From NCBI GenBank assembly GCA_020635235.1, contig JACKAF010000001.1, positions 620,001 through 684,000 of the forward strand: 64,000 nt of DNA. The letters run 5' to 3'. Numbering within the stretch: the first letter of the stretch is position 1; the number at the start of each line of letters is the position of its first letter. Positions 1 to 9,206 of the stretch are shown here, piece after piece. Position numbers and translations under genes: made by a program. The notes beneath the pieces are model-generated. The model searched no databases and was not told the origin of the DNA. It was given only the letters and a program-made list of their open reading frames with translations. Origin of the DNA: Pseudobdellovibrionaceae bacterium (GTDB taxonomy: Bacteria > Bdellovibrionota > FAC87 > UBA2466 > JACKAF01).

Positions 1-918
1 AAGTCCCATCCCTACTTCGGTGCCCTCGACCAGGACGGTATACGCGAGTTGTTCAGGTTTCAGGTAGTTCGTGACATCAAGGTGGTCAGTTCGCAATAGC
101 AACGTCGTGTCGCTCGGCCCCATTGTTGCTGCGCCCGCCTTTATCTCGATGGAGATTTTCTGCCCGAGTGCTATCTCCAAGTCCTTTTTGCGTCGAAAAA
201 AGCCTCCGGTTTCCAAAGACGCCTGAAACACACCCTTTGCGGTCTGTACGGCGCGGAAATGCTGCCCTCGAATTGTGGCGTACCAGGACGGAAGAAATTC
301 CTGCAGCACGCTCAAAGGGTACTGATCAGTTGCCGAGGCGAGCTGGCTCTTCAGGGCGAGGAGCCAATTATTCTGAAGCTTGTTAAAGGCGCTCTCGTGG
401 GGCGGGACATCGCCACCGGTGTCGTAGAGTAGATAAAACACAACCATGTAGTTCCACGCGGAGCCCAGTCCAGAAGTGCAAAGATCGTCAACGGAAGGGT
501 CTGCGTCTAGCTCAGGTTGCAGCTCGGGAGGGCGGGTAAGCACGGATGCCAAAAATGCCGAGGCCGTCTCCTCATTGTGGGCTTCTTTTAGGATATAGGC
601 GATGGCGATAAGGACTTGGTAGTAAGCGTGCGCCGGCGCGAAGCGTTTGCTGTATTCCCACGCCACTGAAAACTGTTCGGCGTTGAATTCCGGAATGAGG
701 GTCGTGGGGAGCATCCACGCGCGATGGGTTTTGAGCGTGCCAGCGCCCTGCAGTCTGTGCAGGGCAAGCTCCCATTCGAGCGAAGTCTCTTCCAGATCAT
801 CCACATCCACATGGAGTGGAAACGCGTTCTGCTCAGCGAAATCGTGCACGCAAGTCAGGCGAAGAGCGAGTGCAGGGCTGCACAAAACGAAAGCGATATA
901 GACGACGACCTTGGACAT
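1..918 (-). CDS. Secreted protein of unknown function, 3' end cut by window edge
   Basis: The minus-strand reading frame from ATG at 918 stays open for 306 codons to base 1 without a stop, so the C-terminus lies outside the window. The N-terminus (MSKVVVYIAFVLCSPALALR) looks like a Sec signal peptide, probably cut after ALA near residue 18. The mature part is a mix of acidic and aromatic stretches, with three cysteines early on and no motif I recognise. It lies 60 bp downstream of the cysteine desulfurase gene on the same strand and may share its transcript. I cannot assign a function; the unbroken frame and the signal peptide are the evidence that it is real. Confidence 0.72.
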   Translation of the reverse strand, partial: MSKVVVYIAFVLCSPALALRLTCVHDFAEQNAFPLHVDVDDLEETSLEWELALHRLQGAGTLKTHRAWMLPTTLIPEFNAEQFSVAWEYSKRFAPAHAYYQVLIAIAYILKEAHNEETASAFLASVLTRPPELQPELDADPSVDDLCTSGLGSAWNYMVVFYLLYDTGGDVPPHESAFNKLQNNWLLALKSQLASATDQYPLSVLQEFLPSWYATIRGQHFRAVQTAKGVFQASLETGGFFRRKKDLEIALGQKISIEIKAGAATMGPSDTTLLLRTDHLDVTNYLKPEQLAYTVLVEGTEVGMGL

Positions 919-978
919 CGGGAGGAAGGACTATAGGTTTTTACGGAAAAAATAAAGACCTAGGTTAAGTGGCTGTAT

Positions 979-2124
979 TTATTGTGCCTTTCTTTCCATC
1001 CGCCGCTGGCGGATGCGTGATACCTGGCGGACGAAGAGCTCAATCGACCGGTCGATTTCCTCGTCGGTCGTGAACCGACCCCAGCTAATGCGCATGGCTT
1101 CCTTGGCCTCGTCGGCTTGAAGGCCGAGTGCTGTCAAAACGTGGCTAGGTGAATGAGAGCCAGAGGAGCAGGCCGAGCCACCGGAGGCGCAAAAGCCATC
1201 GAGGTCCAAGGCCGTGAGTAGGATTTCAGATTGAATCCCGTGAAAACGCAGGCACGTCGTGTTGGGTAAGCGCGCGACGGTGGCGCCATGGATTGTGAAA
1301 TCGGACAGGGAATTTCTCAACCCCGCTTCAAAGCGATCCCTTCGCTCGCGAATGGCCTCATAGTGCGAGTCGTTCAAGTCGTCACAAGCCGCAGCAAAGC
1401 CCGCGATGCCAATCATGTTTTGGGTCCCGCCCCTGCGTTTTATCTCCTGGCTACCCCCAAAACGGGTGCATTCGAGTTTGCGCCCGGCGCGGATGGCAAG
1501 CGCGCCGACGCCTTTGGGACCGTAAATCTTGTGTGCCGAGAGGGTGATGAAGTCTGCCCGGTTAAATTCTGACGAGGGTATCTTTCCAAGGGCTTGCGTG
1601 GCGTCGGTATGGAAGAGTGTGCCGGTACGGGCACAGATTTCGGCGATTTCATTTGCCGGGAAAAGAACACCCGTCTCGTTATTGGCGGCCATTAGCGAAA
1701 CCAAGTGCGGGCGAAAGCTTTCCAGTTTGTTTCGGAAGTCCTCCATGTCCAGCGCACCGTCTGCCGCCAGCGCGACCCGTTCTACTTGGGTGCCCAATTT
1801 TTCGCAGAGGAGCGGGAGGGCTTTTTCCACAGACGCGTGCTCCACTGGAGAAGTGAGGAGCCTAAAATCCGAGCCACACTGCAAGGCGCTTCCCATGAGA
1901 ACCATGCCATTGGCTTCGGAGCCCCCCGAAGTGAAAACGATTTCACGCGCCTCGACCCCCGCAGCTTTGGCCACGCGCTCGCGCGATTCTTCTAGAAGAG
2001 CGTTCGCTAGTCGTCCCGCTCGGTGCGACGACGACGGGTTTCCCCAACATTCAAAGGCCTTAGCCATACCCGCTTTGGCCGCCTCACTGAGTGGGGTCGT
2101 TGCGTTGTAATCGGCGTAAATCAT
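979..2124 (-). CDS. NifS/IscS-family cysteine desulfurase
   Basis: A 381-residue PLP enzyme of aminotransferase class V that takes sulfur from cysteine for Fe-S cluster or thiolation pathways. Visible family marks are the N-terminal YADYNATTP, ANNETG near residue 147, the PLP lysine Lys199 in SAHKIYGPKG, GGSQEIKRRGGTQN near 223, and the sulfur-accepting Cys319 in GGSACSSGS. The catalytic loop resembles group I NifS/IscS enzymes rather than the SufS type. No iscU, iscR, mnmA or nif genes are adjacent, so the sulfur acceptor is unknown and I give no symbol. The length is normal for the family. The gene starts about 100 bp from the divergent ntrY-like gene, and the spacer has no obvious strong ribosome binding site. 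Confidence 0.93.
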   Translation of the reverse strand: MIYADYNATTPLSEAAKAGMAKAFECWGNPSSSHRAGRLANALLEESRERVAKAAGVEAREIVFTSGGSEANGMVLMGSALQCGSDFRLLTSPVEHASVEKALPLLCEKLGTQVERVALAADGALDMEDFRNKLESFRPHLVSLMAANNETGVLFPANEIAEICARTGTLFHTDATQALGKIPSSEFNRADFITLSAHKIYGPKGVGALAIRAGRKLECTRFGGSQEIKRRGGTQNMIGIAGFAAACDDLNDSHYEAIRERRDRFEAGLRNSLSDFTIHGATVARLPNTTCLRFHGIQSEILLTALDLDGFCASGGSACSSGSHSPSHVLTALGLQADEAKEAMRISWGRFTTDEEIDRSIELFVRQVSRIRQRRMERKAQ

Positions 2125-2220
2125 ATCTTAATATTTATCCTATAAATCCGGCCCCGGCCACCACCGGCTTACTTTCCTTCGCCAGGTCTTTGTGAAAGAA
2201 TACGCCGAGGTTAATTCGCC

Positions 2221-4467
2221 GTGTTATCGATGGATTCTGAAGAACTGAAGCGCCGCCGCCGGGAACGGATTATCGTCGTCTTCCTGTTCTTCTTCATCCT
2301 CCTGTTCACGGGGGTGGAAATTTACCTTCTCCGTGTAAGCAGCCAGCTTCCTTTTGTAAACTCCATTTTTTTCTTTGGCTTGATGAACCTGAATGTCGTG
2401 CTCATCATGCTGCTGCTTTTTCTAGTTTTTCGAAATGTAGTTAAACTTATCTTGGACGAGAAAAAAGGTCGAGTCGGATCGCGGTTGCGGACTCGGCTCG
2501 TATTTGCGTTCATTCTATTCGCCATTATTCCGACAGTCCTCCTTTTCTCCATTTCCGCCATTTACATTCGAAACAGCTTCGACAAGTGGTTCAGCGTAAA
2601 AATCGGCGGGACACTACAGCGAAGCATCGAGGTGGTACGCAACTACTACGAAAACACGGAGCGCAATGCCAGCCACTTTGTGCGAAAGATCGCAGTTTCG
2701 ATGGAGGAACCTCTCGGATCAGAAAAAGCAGTAGAGAAGAAAATAGATCGGGCGCGCCTGGAGTTTGGGTTAGATGCCGTGGAGTATTATGCCGATCCTT
2801 TTGCTCAGCGCGTGCTGTCGGTTCATCCTAAACATACGGCCCACGTACCGGAAGCCTCCATCGAGACGTTAAGCCATTACTTTGGCGGCGAAAGTGACTG
2901 CCGAGTACAAAATGTGGGCGTGGGTGAACTTTTGCGCTGTGGGGCTTTTTTAGGAGTGGGAAGAGGAGTCGTTCTAGGGAGCTATTTTATTCCGATGAGT
3001 CTCGCCTCGCGGCTTTCTGAGATCACTTTGAGCTACGAAGACTACAAAACCAACAACCCTTTGGGTTACCCGATCAAGTCAACCTACTTCGCGATCCTAT
3101 CCATGATGACCCTGCTCATCCTCTTCAGCGCGACTTGGACGGGTTTTTATGTTGCGAGAAGATTGGTCGTTCCTATTGAAGAACTCTCCCGTGGCACCGA
3201 GGAAATCGCTAAAGGGAACTTGCATTACCGTATTCAGTCGCAGCGAAGCGATGAAATGGGAAAACTGGTGGATTCCTTTAACCAGATGACTGAGGAATTG
3301 CAGCAGAACCGCCAACAGATTGAGGCAAGCCACCAACATCTAAAAGAGGTAAACGCCCAACTGAGCCACCGGCAGCGCTATATCGAAGTTCTTCTGGAGA
3401 GTGTTCAGTCTGGAGTAATTTCGCTGGATGAGCATGGGCGTATATCGACGGTAAATCACGCGGCGGCGGATCTCTTGGGGGTTCAACCGCAGGCCTTACT
3501 CGGGAAGTCTTATGAAGGCTTGATTCCCGCGGAATACCAATCGGAGTTTCAGGAGATCCTGACCACTGTTTATGCCAAGTCCCGCCCAGTCAGAAAAGAG
3601 ATGCGCTTGAAGTCTCCTGCCGGTGAGCTGGTGTCCGTTCTGATTACCTTGAGTGCACTCCGCGACGAAGAAAGCCGCTTCCCTTTAGGGGTCGTGGCGG
3701 TGTTCGATGACGTGACAGAGATTCAAAAAATGCAGCGTATGATCGCTTGGCGCGAGGTTGCCAAGCGTATCGCGCACGAAATCAAGAACCCCTTGACCCC
3801 GATCCAGCTGTCAGTCCAGAGGTTGCGGCGCCGCTATCTAGATACGATTGAAGATGACGGCACTTTCGGCAAGGCGACTGAAATCATCTTAAAGGAAGTG
3901 GATGCCATCAAGAATTTGGTGAGTGAGTTTTCCGCTTTTGCAAAGTTACCGGATATATGCCAACTTCCCGAGTCACTCAACGAGATTGTGCTTGAGGCCG
4001 TAAACCTGTTTCGATCCGCTCATGAAAGTCTGCGCTTCAATGTCAGTCTTGAAGAAGATCTCCCACTCATGAATCTTGACCGCGCGCAGCTAAAGCGCGT
4101 TTTGATAAATCTTTTTGATAATGCCGTTACCGCGATGGATAAACGTGGCGAAATCGATGTTGAAACCCGCCAGGACCGCGCCGAAGGCCTCATCCTGTTG
4201 ACGGTTCGTGACCGTGGATGTGGAATTGCCGAGGAGCTGCACCAGCGACTTTTTGAACCGTATGTTTCTACTAAGGAAGGTGGAACTGGGCTTGGTCTCG
4301 CCATCGTCCAGAGGATTATTTCAGACCATGGTGGATTTATCCGAGTCACCCCAAATGTCCCCAAAGGCACCCAGGTCGTGATAGAACTCACGGAAGCCCT
4401 TATCGTGAAGGCGGAGGACACGGGTCGATTTGCAAAGCCTCACCGTACGGATCGGAGCCTAAGCTAA
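2221..4467 (+). CDS. ntrY: NtrY-like membrane sensor histidine kinase
   Basis: A 748-residue sensor kinase. Two hydrophobic hairpins near residues 15-75 and 90-115 precede a periplasmic region of about 170 residues; a further membrane helix near 290-315 leads into a HAMP linker. A PAS domain follows (about 390-500), then HisKA with the phosphorylated His519 in IAHEIKNPLTP, and HATPase with DRGCGIAEE and EGGTGLGLAIV. This order and length match NtrY. GTG at 2221 is chosen because a GAGG element ends 10 bases upstream; ATG at 2230 is the alternative. The stop overlaps the next gene in TAATG, so kinase and regulator are coupled. The signal sensed cannot be read from the sequence. Confidence 0.88.
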   Translation: MLSMDSEELKRRRRERIIVVFLFFFILLFTGVEIYLLRVSSQLPFVNSIFFFGLMNLNVVLIMLLLFLVFRNVVKLILDEKKGRVGSRLRTRLVFAFILFAIIPTVLLFSISAIYIRNSFDKWFSVKIGGTLQRSIEVVRNYYENTERNASHFVRKIAVSMEEPLGSEKAVEKKIDRARLEFGLDAVEYYADPFAQRVLSVHPKHTAHVPEASIETLSHYFGGESDCRVQNVGVGELLRCGAFLGVGRGVVLGSYFIPMSLASRLSEITLSYEDYKTNNPLGYPIKSTYFAILSMMTLLILFSATWTGFYVARRLVVPIEELSRGTEEIAKGNLHYRIQSQRSDEMGKLVDSFNQMTEELQQNRQQIEASHQHLKEVNAQLSHRQRYIEVLLESVQSGVISLDEHGRISTVNHAAADLLGVQPQALLGKSYEGLIPAEYQSEFQEILTTVYAKSRPVRKEMRLKSPAGELVSVLITLSALRDEESRFPLGVVAVFDDVTEIQKMQRMIAWREVAKRIAHEIKNPLTPIQLSVQRLRRRYLDTIEDDGTFGKATEIILKEVDAIKNLVSEFSAFAKLPDICQLPESLNEIVLEAVNLFRSAHESLRFNVSLEEDLPLMNLDRAQLKRVLINLFDNAVTAMDKRGEIDVETRQDRAEGLILLTVRDRGCGIAEELHQRLFEPYVSTKEGGTGLGLAIVQRIISDHGGFIRVTPNVPKGTQVVIELTEALIVKAEDTGRFAKPHRTDRSLS

Positions 4468-5735
4468 TGGTATTGAAGCGGGTGCTTGTCATCGACGACG
4501 AGCAAAACATTCTGGTGACCCTGCAGGGCAGTCTGGAAGACGAGGGCTATATGGTGGATACGGCACCGGACGCCCAGCGAGGATTGGAGCGTGTGCAGCG
4601 CTTTGCTCCGGACGTTGTATTGCTGGATATCTGGTTGCCCGACCAGGACGGGGTGGAGGTCCTGGAAAAGATTAAGCGGCTAGACCCGACCATTGAAGTG
4701 GTCATGATGTCGGGGCACGGGACGATCGAAACGGCCGTAAAAGCCATTAAGATGGGCGCCTTCGATTTCATGGAAAAGCCTATCCACTTTGACAAGCTAT
4801 CGGTCTTGCTGAGACACGCTTTCGAACTCAAGGAACTCAAGAGTGAGAACCGCTATCTCCGGGAAGAACTCGAAGAAGAAGAAGAGCTCATTGTTCTTTC
4901 CAAGCCAATGCAAAAGCTGGTGAAGCTCATCCAAAGCACGGGCCCGTCCAATGCCTGGGTCCTGATTACGGGCGAATACGGTACTGGCAAAGAGTTGATC
5001 GCGCGCTCTATGCACCAGAATAGTGAGCGCGGAGCGAAGCGCTTTTTGAGTCTGCGCGGTACCCGTTTGGATACCGATACCCTCGATGGCCTACTCTTAG
5101 GAGACTCCGGTCTTCTTGCCAAGGCTGATGGGGGAACCGTTTACTTTGACGAAGTAGGCGACCTGGACCTCGAAACTCAGACGCGCCTTTTAGAGCTTCT
5201 CAGCACAAGCCTCTTTGACATCCGGGTTATCGGGTCGACGTCCAAAGATTTGGGCGCCATGGTGCGAGAGGGAAGCTTCCACAACGAGCTCTACTGCCGC
5301 CTGAACGTTATTCCAATCCGTATGCCCCGACTGCGAGAGCGGATGGAAGACATTCCCGCGTTAGTGGAGCGATTCTTGGAACGCTATTCCGGGGGCAAAA
5401 AACGTGGTCTTAGTGAGGCCAGCATGAGGTTTTTGCTGAGTTACCCGTGGCCCGGCAACGTACGGGAACTGAAGAATTGGATCGAGCGGGCGTGTATACT
5501 TTCCAAGAGTGAAATTCTTGATTTGGTAGGGGTGGACGGACCCGCGGAGGCCGAGCTCGACGGGCTCTCCTATGAGGGAGACAGCCTGCGCCTGGCGAGG
5601 GCGGCGTTTGAGCGCCATTTTATTATGAAGATGCTTTCCAAAAATGCCGGAAACATCTCGAAGACGGCCCAATCGATCGGTTTGGAACGTAGTTATTTGC
5701 ACAAGAAAATCAAAACTTACGGTATAGAACTCTAA
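4467..5735 (+). CDS. ntrX: NtrX-like response regulator, degenerate sigma-54 activator
   Basis: A 422-residue partner of the upstream kinase. The receiver domain carries the acidic pair Asp10/Asp11, phospho-acceptor Asp54 (LLDIWLPD) and Lys104. The AAA+ domain keeps Walker A (GEYGTGKE, 169-176), a Walker B-like VYFDEVGDL (225-233) and the arginine-finger region FHNELYCRLN. The loop between Walker A and Walker B is shortened and has no GAFTGA motif, which in this family contacts sigma-54; DTLDGLLLGDSGLLAKADGG stands in its place. The C-terminus is a Fis-type helix-turn-helix (GNISKTAQSIGLERSYLHKK). Loss of GAFTGA suggests it does not activate sigma-54 promoters and may act as a sigma-70-type regulator or repressor. 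ispG follows by 9 bp. Confidence 0.87.
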   Translation: MVLKRVLVIDDEQNILVTLQGSLEDEGYMVDTAPDAQRGLERVQRFAPDVVLLDIWLPDQDGVEVLEKIKRLDPTIEVVMMSGHGTIETAVKAIKMGAFDFMEKPIHFDKLSVLLRHAFELKELKSENRYLREELEEEEELIVLSKPMQKLVKLIQSTGPSNAWVLITGEYGTGKELIARSMHQNSERGAKRFLSLRGTRLDTDTLDGLLLGDSGLLAKADGGTVYFDEVGDLDLETQTRLLELLSTSLFDIRVIGSTSKDLGAMVREGSFHNELYCRLNVIPIRMPRLRERMEDIPALVERFLERYSGGKKRGLSEASMRFLLSYPWPGNVRELKNWIERACILSKSEILDLVGVDGPAEAELDGLSYEGDSLRLARAAFERHFIMKMLSKNAGNISKTAQSIGLERSYLHKKIKTYGIEL

Positions 5736-5744
5736 GGAACAGCT

Positions 5745-6815
5745 ATGGACGTAAAACCATTCGTAATTCAGCGTAGAAAAACCCGGGTAATTGATGTCGG
5801 CGGGGTCAAGATCGGTGGAGATAACCCGATCCGAGTTCAGTCGATGACGACCCCCAAGACGGCAGATGTACCCGCGGTGGTAAAGCAGATTAAGGAGCTC
5901 GAAGAGGTTGGCTGTGACATTATCCGTGTCACTGTGAATAAGCAGGAGGCGGCAGACGCGCTTCCGGAGATTTTAAGTCAGATACGCATCCCTCTGATTG
6001 CCGACATTCATTTCGATTACAAGATGGCACTTGAGGCGATTCGCCATGGCGTGGCCTGTGTACGCATTAACCCTGGCAACGTCGGGGCGGAGTGGAAGAC
6101 GCTCGAGATTGTCGAAGCGTGCAAAGACAAGGGTGTTGCGATGCGCATCGGGGTGAACGCTGGCTCGCTGGAAAAGCCATTGCTCAAGCGCTACGGGCAC
6201 CCGTACCCCGAGGCCCTTGTGGAAAGTGCTTTGCACCACATTGCGCTCCTGGAGAGTAAGAATTTTCTCAACTTTAAGGTATCCATTAAGTCCTCCGATG
6301 TTTTGCAGAATTACCGGGCCTACCAGCTTCTATCTGAGCGAACAGAGGCGCCTTTGCATCTGGGCGTGACCGAGGCCGGCACGCGCAGTTACGGGATGGT
6401 GAAATCCGCCGTCGGGGTGGGCAGCCTCATCCTCGCCGGGATCGGGGATACCATTCGGATTTCGCTAAGCTGTGAGCCTATTGAAGAGGTTAAGGCTGGG
6501 ATCGACATCCTGAAGTCTATGGGCTTAAGGGAAAACGCTGCGGAAATTATCTCCTGCCCGAGCTGTGGCCGGGCCGACATCGATGTCTTTAGCCTTGCCG
6601 AAGAAGTCGAGCGTCGGGCACTAAAGCTCAACAAGAAGATCAAGATCGCGGTCATGGGCTGCGTTGTAAACGGCCCCGGGGAGTCGATGGAGGCCGATAT
6701 CGGTATCGCCGGTGGCGTGGGGGAGGGCCTCATCTATAAGAAGGGCAAGCCGATCAAGAAGGTGCCTGAAGCGGAGATGCTGGACTTCCTTATGGCCGAA
6801 GTCGAGCGCATGTAA
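5745..6815 (+). CDS. ispG: 4-hydroxy-3-methylbut-2-en-1-yl diphosphate synthase (MEP pathway)
   Basis: A 356-residue IspG/GcpE, the Fe-S enzyme that converts MEcPP to HMBPP in the non-mevalonate isoprenoid pathway. The three cluster cysteines are visible as Cys271 and Cys274 (SCPSCGR) and Cys306 (MGCVVNGPGE). The N-terminal TIM-barrel signature VGGVKIGGDNPIRVQSMTTPKT is conserved in blocks. The length fits the short bacterial form. AAGGA lies just upstream of ATG 5745. The gene sits 9 bp after the NtrX-like gene and may be co-transcribed with it. Its intact state implies that the MEP pathway is in use, which bears on the broken dxs at 30-32 kb. Confidence 0.96.
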   Translation: MDVKPFVIQRRKTRVIDVGGVKIGGDNPIRVQSMTTPKTADVPAVVKQIKELEEVGCDIIRVTVNKQEAADALPEILSQIRIPLIADIHFDYKMALEAIRHGVACVRINPGNVGAEWKTLEIVEACKDKGVAMRIGVNAGSLEKPLLKRYGHPYPEALVESALHHIALLESKNFLNFKVSIKSSDVLQNYRAYQLLSERTEAPLHLGVTEAGTRSYGMVKSAVGVGSLILAGIGDTIRISLSCEPIEEVKAGIDILKSMGLRENAAEIISCPSCGRADIDVFSLAEEVERRALKLNKKIKIAVMGCVVNGPGESMEADIGIAGGVGEGLIYKKGKPIKKVPEAEMLDFLMAEVERM

Positions 6816-6876
6816 GGAAGCACTTTTTTAATCCTTAGAATGACACGAGCCGCCCAAAATCGTAGAATGGGCCGCT

Positions 6877-8280
6877 ATGGCTGAAAGAATCACCCCCAGG
6901 GAAAAAGATTTTGCTCAATGGTACGCGGATGTAATCGCCCAGGCGAAGCTGGCGGACTTCAGCCCGGTTCGCGGCTGCATGGTTTTCCGGCCAAACGGCT
7001 ACGCCCTTTGGGAGGTCGTTCAAAAGTATCTGGATAAAAGATTCAAAGAGACGGGGCACCGGAATGCCTATTTTCCGATGTTCATCCCCGAGAGCTTCCT
7101 AAACAAAGAAAAGGAACACGTTGAAGGCTTTGCTCCCGAGTGCGCGGTGGTAACCCACGGCGGTGGCAAGAAGCTCGAAGAGCCGCTCATCGTTCGCCCG
7201 ACTTCAGAAACCATCATCAACGCAATGTACGCAAAGTGGATCCAGAGTTACCGAGATCTCCCTTTGCTAATTAACCAGTGGGCGAATGTTGTGCGTTGGG
7301 AAATGCGGACCCGTCCGTTTTTGCGCACCACAGAGTTTCTTTGGCAGGAAGGCCATACCTGTCACGCGGACGAAGAAGAAGCGATGAAAGAGACTTTGAA
7401 AATGCTCGACGTCTACCGGAGTTTTTTTGAAGACGTTCTGGCGATTCCGACGGTTCCCGGGGAAAAAACTCCAGGCGAAAAATTTGCGGGTGCGGAAAAG
7501 ACGTACTCCATCGAAGTGATGCTTCAGGATAAGAAAGCGCTGCAAGCGGCGACTTCTCATTATTTCGGAACCCGTTTCGCGAAGGCTTTTGAAATCAAGT
7601 TTCAGGACAAAGAGGGTAAGCAGCAGTACGTGCACCAAACTACCTGGGGCTTGTCGACGCGTTCCATCGGTGCTTTGATCATGACCCACAGTGATGATCA
7701 GGGTCTGGTGCTCCCGCCCAAGGCCGCGCCCACGCAGTGCGTGATTATTCCCATTCCAAAAAAAGGGGCAGACAACTCCGAAATCATGAATACGGTTTCG
7801 AAGTTGCATGAAGAGCTTTCCAAGCACTACAGCTGTGAGCTGGATGTTAGAGAAGGCTACAGCCCTGGTTACAAATTCAACGAGTGGGAAACCCAAGGGG
7901 TGCCTTTGCGCATCGAATTGGGGCCGCGTGATCTCGAGCAGGGCGTTTGCACTATCAAGCGGCGTGATGGGCACAAGACTCAGCTCAAGATTGAAGACGT
8001 CGTCAAGGAAACGCCACACTTGTTGGATGCCTTCCAGAAGGCACTCTACAAGCGTGCGAAAGAACGCTTGGATTCCAATACCTTTGTTGAAGATGATTAC
8101 GAGCGTTTCAAAGTGCGCCTTGAGGAAGAAGGGGGATTTTATTTGCTCCCTTATGATCCAGAAGACAAGGGTTTTGAAAAGCGCCTCAAAGAAGAGTGCA
8201 AAGCGACCACCCGCTGTCTGCCCTTTCACACGAATCCGATTCCCGGGAAGCGGCGCGTTCTAGTCGCCAAAAGCTACTAA
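6877..8280 (+). CDS. proS: Prolyl-tRNA synthetase, short archaeal/eukaryotic type
   Basis: A 467-residue class II aminoacyl-tRNA synthetase that charges tRNA-Pro. Motif 2 is TRPFLRTTEFLWQEGHT, and motif 3 lies in TTWGLSTRSIGALIMTHSD. There is no INS/YbaK editing insertion between motifs 2 and 3. The C-terminal extension has the pair CKATTRC and ends in VLVAKSY, with the terminal tyrosine typical of the archaeal/eukaryotic-like subgroup. The length fits that short form rather than the long E. coli form of about 570 residues. The start ATG at 6877 begins the conserved MAERITPREKDFAQWY. It follows ispG on the same strand after 61 bp. Confidence 0.95.
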   Translation: MAERITPREKDFAQWYADVIAQAKLADFSPVRGCMVFRPNGYALWEVVQKYLDKRFKETGHRNAYFPMFIPESFLNKEKEHVEGFAPECAVVTHGGGKKLEEPLIVRPTSETIINAMYAKWIQSYRDLPLLINQWANVVRWEMRTRPFLRTTEFLWQEGHTCHADEEEAMKETLKMLDVYRSFFEDVLAIPTVPGEKTPGEKFAGAEKTYSIEVMLQDKKALQAATSHYFGTRFAKAFEIKFQDKEGKQQYVHQTTWGLSTRSIGALIMTHSDDQGLVLPPKAAPTQCVIIPIPKKGADNSEIMNTVSKLHEELSKHYSCELDVREGYSPGYKFNEWETQGVPLRIELGPRDLEQGVCTIKRRDGHKTQLKIEDVVKETPHLLDAFQKALYKRAKERLDSNTFVEDDYERFKVRLEEEGGFYLLPYDPEDKGFEKRLKEECKATTRCLPFHTNPIPGKRRVLVAKSY

Positions 8281-8324
8281 GCTTTTTCTAATCCATGGCT
8301 TGGGTCATGCCGATGAGTTAGTGA

Positions 8325-9206
8325 ATGGATCGGCTACTCAAAGCGGCGTGTGTCTTTGCTATCCTAGTCAGTCACCCAGTTTTGGCGGAATTTGACCCGT
8401 CGCAGCAACTCCAGCAGCCAGAAGCCAGCCCTTTCGAGCAGAGTTTCCAGCAGCAGGATCAAGCAGCGCAACAGGCCGAAGCGCAGGCCCAGGCCCAGGC
8501 TCAAGCCCAAACAAATCCAGCTGTGCCCCAACGTCAGCAGCTCTTCACGGAGAAAGACAAAAAACAAATTATTCAGGATCCGGCCGTACTTCTCACTTTG
8601 AGTGAAGAGGAACGCAAAAAGGCCCTGGAGGATGGGGCTTTTAACTTTCGGGACAAAGACGCGTACATGGACGTGGAAGACGCCATGCACAGCAAACAAT
8701 TTGTACACCGCCACCTCTTGTCGAAGACGATCGCGGAGTCCAAGCCCTTGGAGCTCGGGAAGTACTTCATCAACTTGGTGACCACATCCAGCTACGTGCA
8801 CCAAACGGGTGACGGCATAAACGTGAAGTGGATTGAGTACAACGCGGGTGGTATCACCTTGTCCGGTGGGTTTAGCACGGAAGGTGGGCACACATTTGAA
8901 TTGGGTGCCAGCCTGTCCTCTATATCTTATGTATTTGCGGGTTACCGCTACCTTTTTGGAACGAGCGAGTGGGACGTCTGGCCGTACGCAGGCGCCGGAC
9001 TCGGAATGGGAATGTCGTTCCTAGATATCGCCGACGGTCCGTACGAAGTTCAGGTTTATAATGGCGCGACGACCATCTTTTCAGGAGTTTTAGGAATGAT
9101 GGTTCCTCTCCCCGACATCGCCGTTAAACTCGAAGTCAAAGTGGATATGTGGGGCGGCAACCGCGGCGTCTTTACGCCCGGATTCGGTATTGTGATGTTC
9201 CTCTAA
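8325..9206 (+). CDS. Exported protein with Gln/Ala-rich linker, probable outer-membrane beta-barrel
   Basis: A 293-residue protein with a clear signal peptide (MDRLLKAACVFAILVSHPVLA, cut before EF). Residues about 23-65 are a low-complexity Gln/Ala/Glu segment with an AQAQAQAQAQ run. The C-terminal half alternates short amphipathic strands with Gly/aromatic turns (for example GGHTFELGASLSSISYVFAG and WPYAGAGLGMGMSF) and ends in FGIVMFL, which suggests a small outer-membrane barrel. No family was recognised. The stop codon interlocks by 4 bp with the convergent gene at 9203. The ribosome binding site is weak. The role is unknown; a structural or porin-like envelope function is only inferred. 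Confidence 0.78.
   Translation: MDRLLKAACVFAILVSHPVLAEFDPSQQLQQPEASPFEQSFQQQDQAAQQAEAQAQAQAQAQTNPAVPQRQQLFTEKDKKQIIQDPAVLLTLSEEERKKALEDGAFNFRDKDAYMDVEDAMHSKQFVHRHLLSKTIAESKPLELGKYFINLVTTSSYVHQTGDGINVKWIEYNAGGITLSGGFSTEGGHTFELGASLSSISYVFAGYRYLFGTSEWDVWPYAGAGLGMGMSFLDIADGPYEVQVYNGATTIFSGVLGMMVPLPDIAVKLEVKVDMWGGNRGVFTPGFGIVMFL

Noticed and set aside
7267..8229. 320-codon open frame antisense to proS
   Set aside because: It is the mirror of a highly conserved synthetase; composition follows proS codon structure and there is no ribosome site or recognisable protein.
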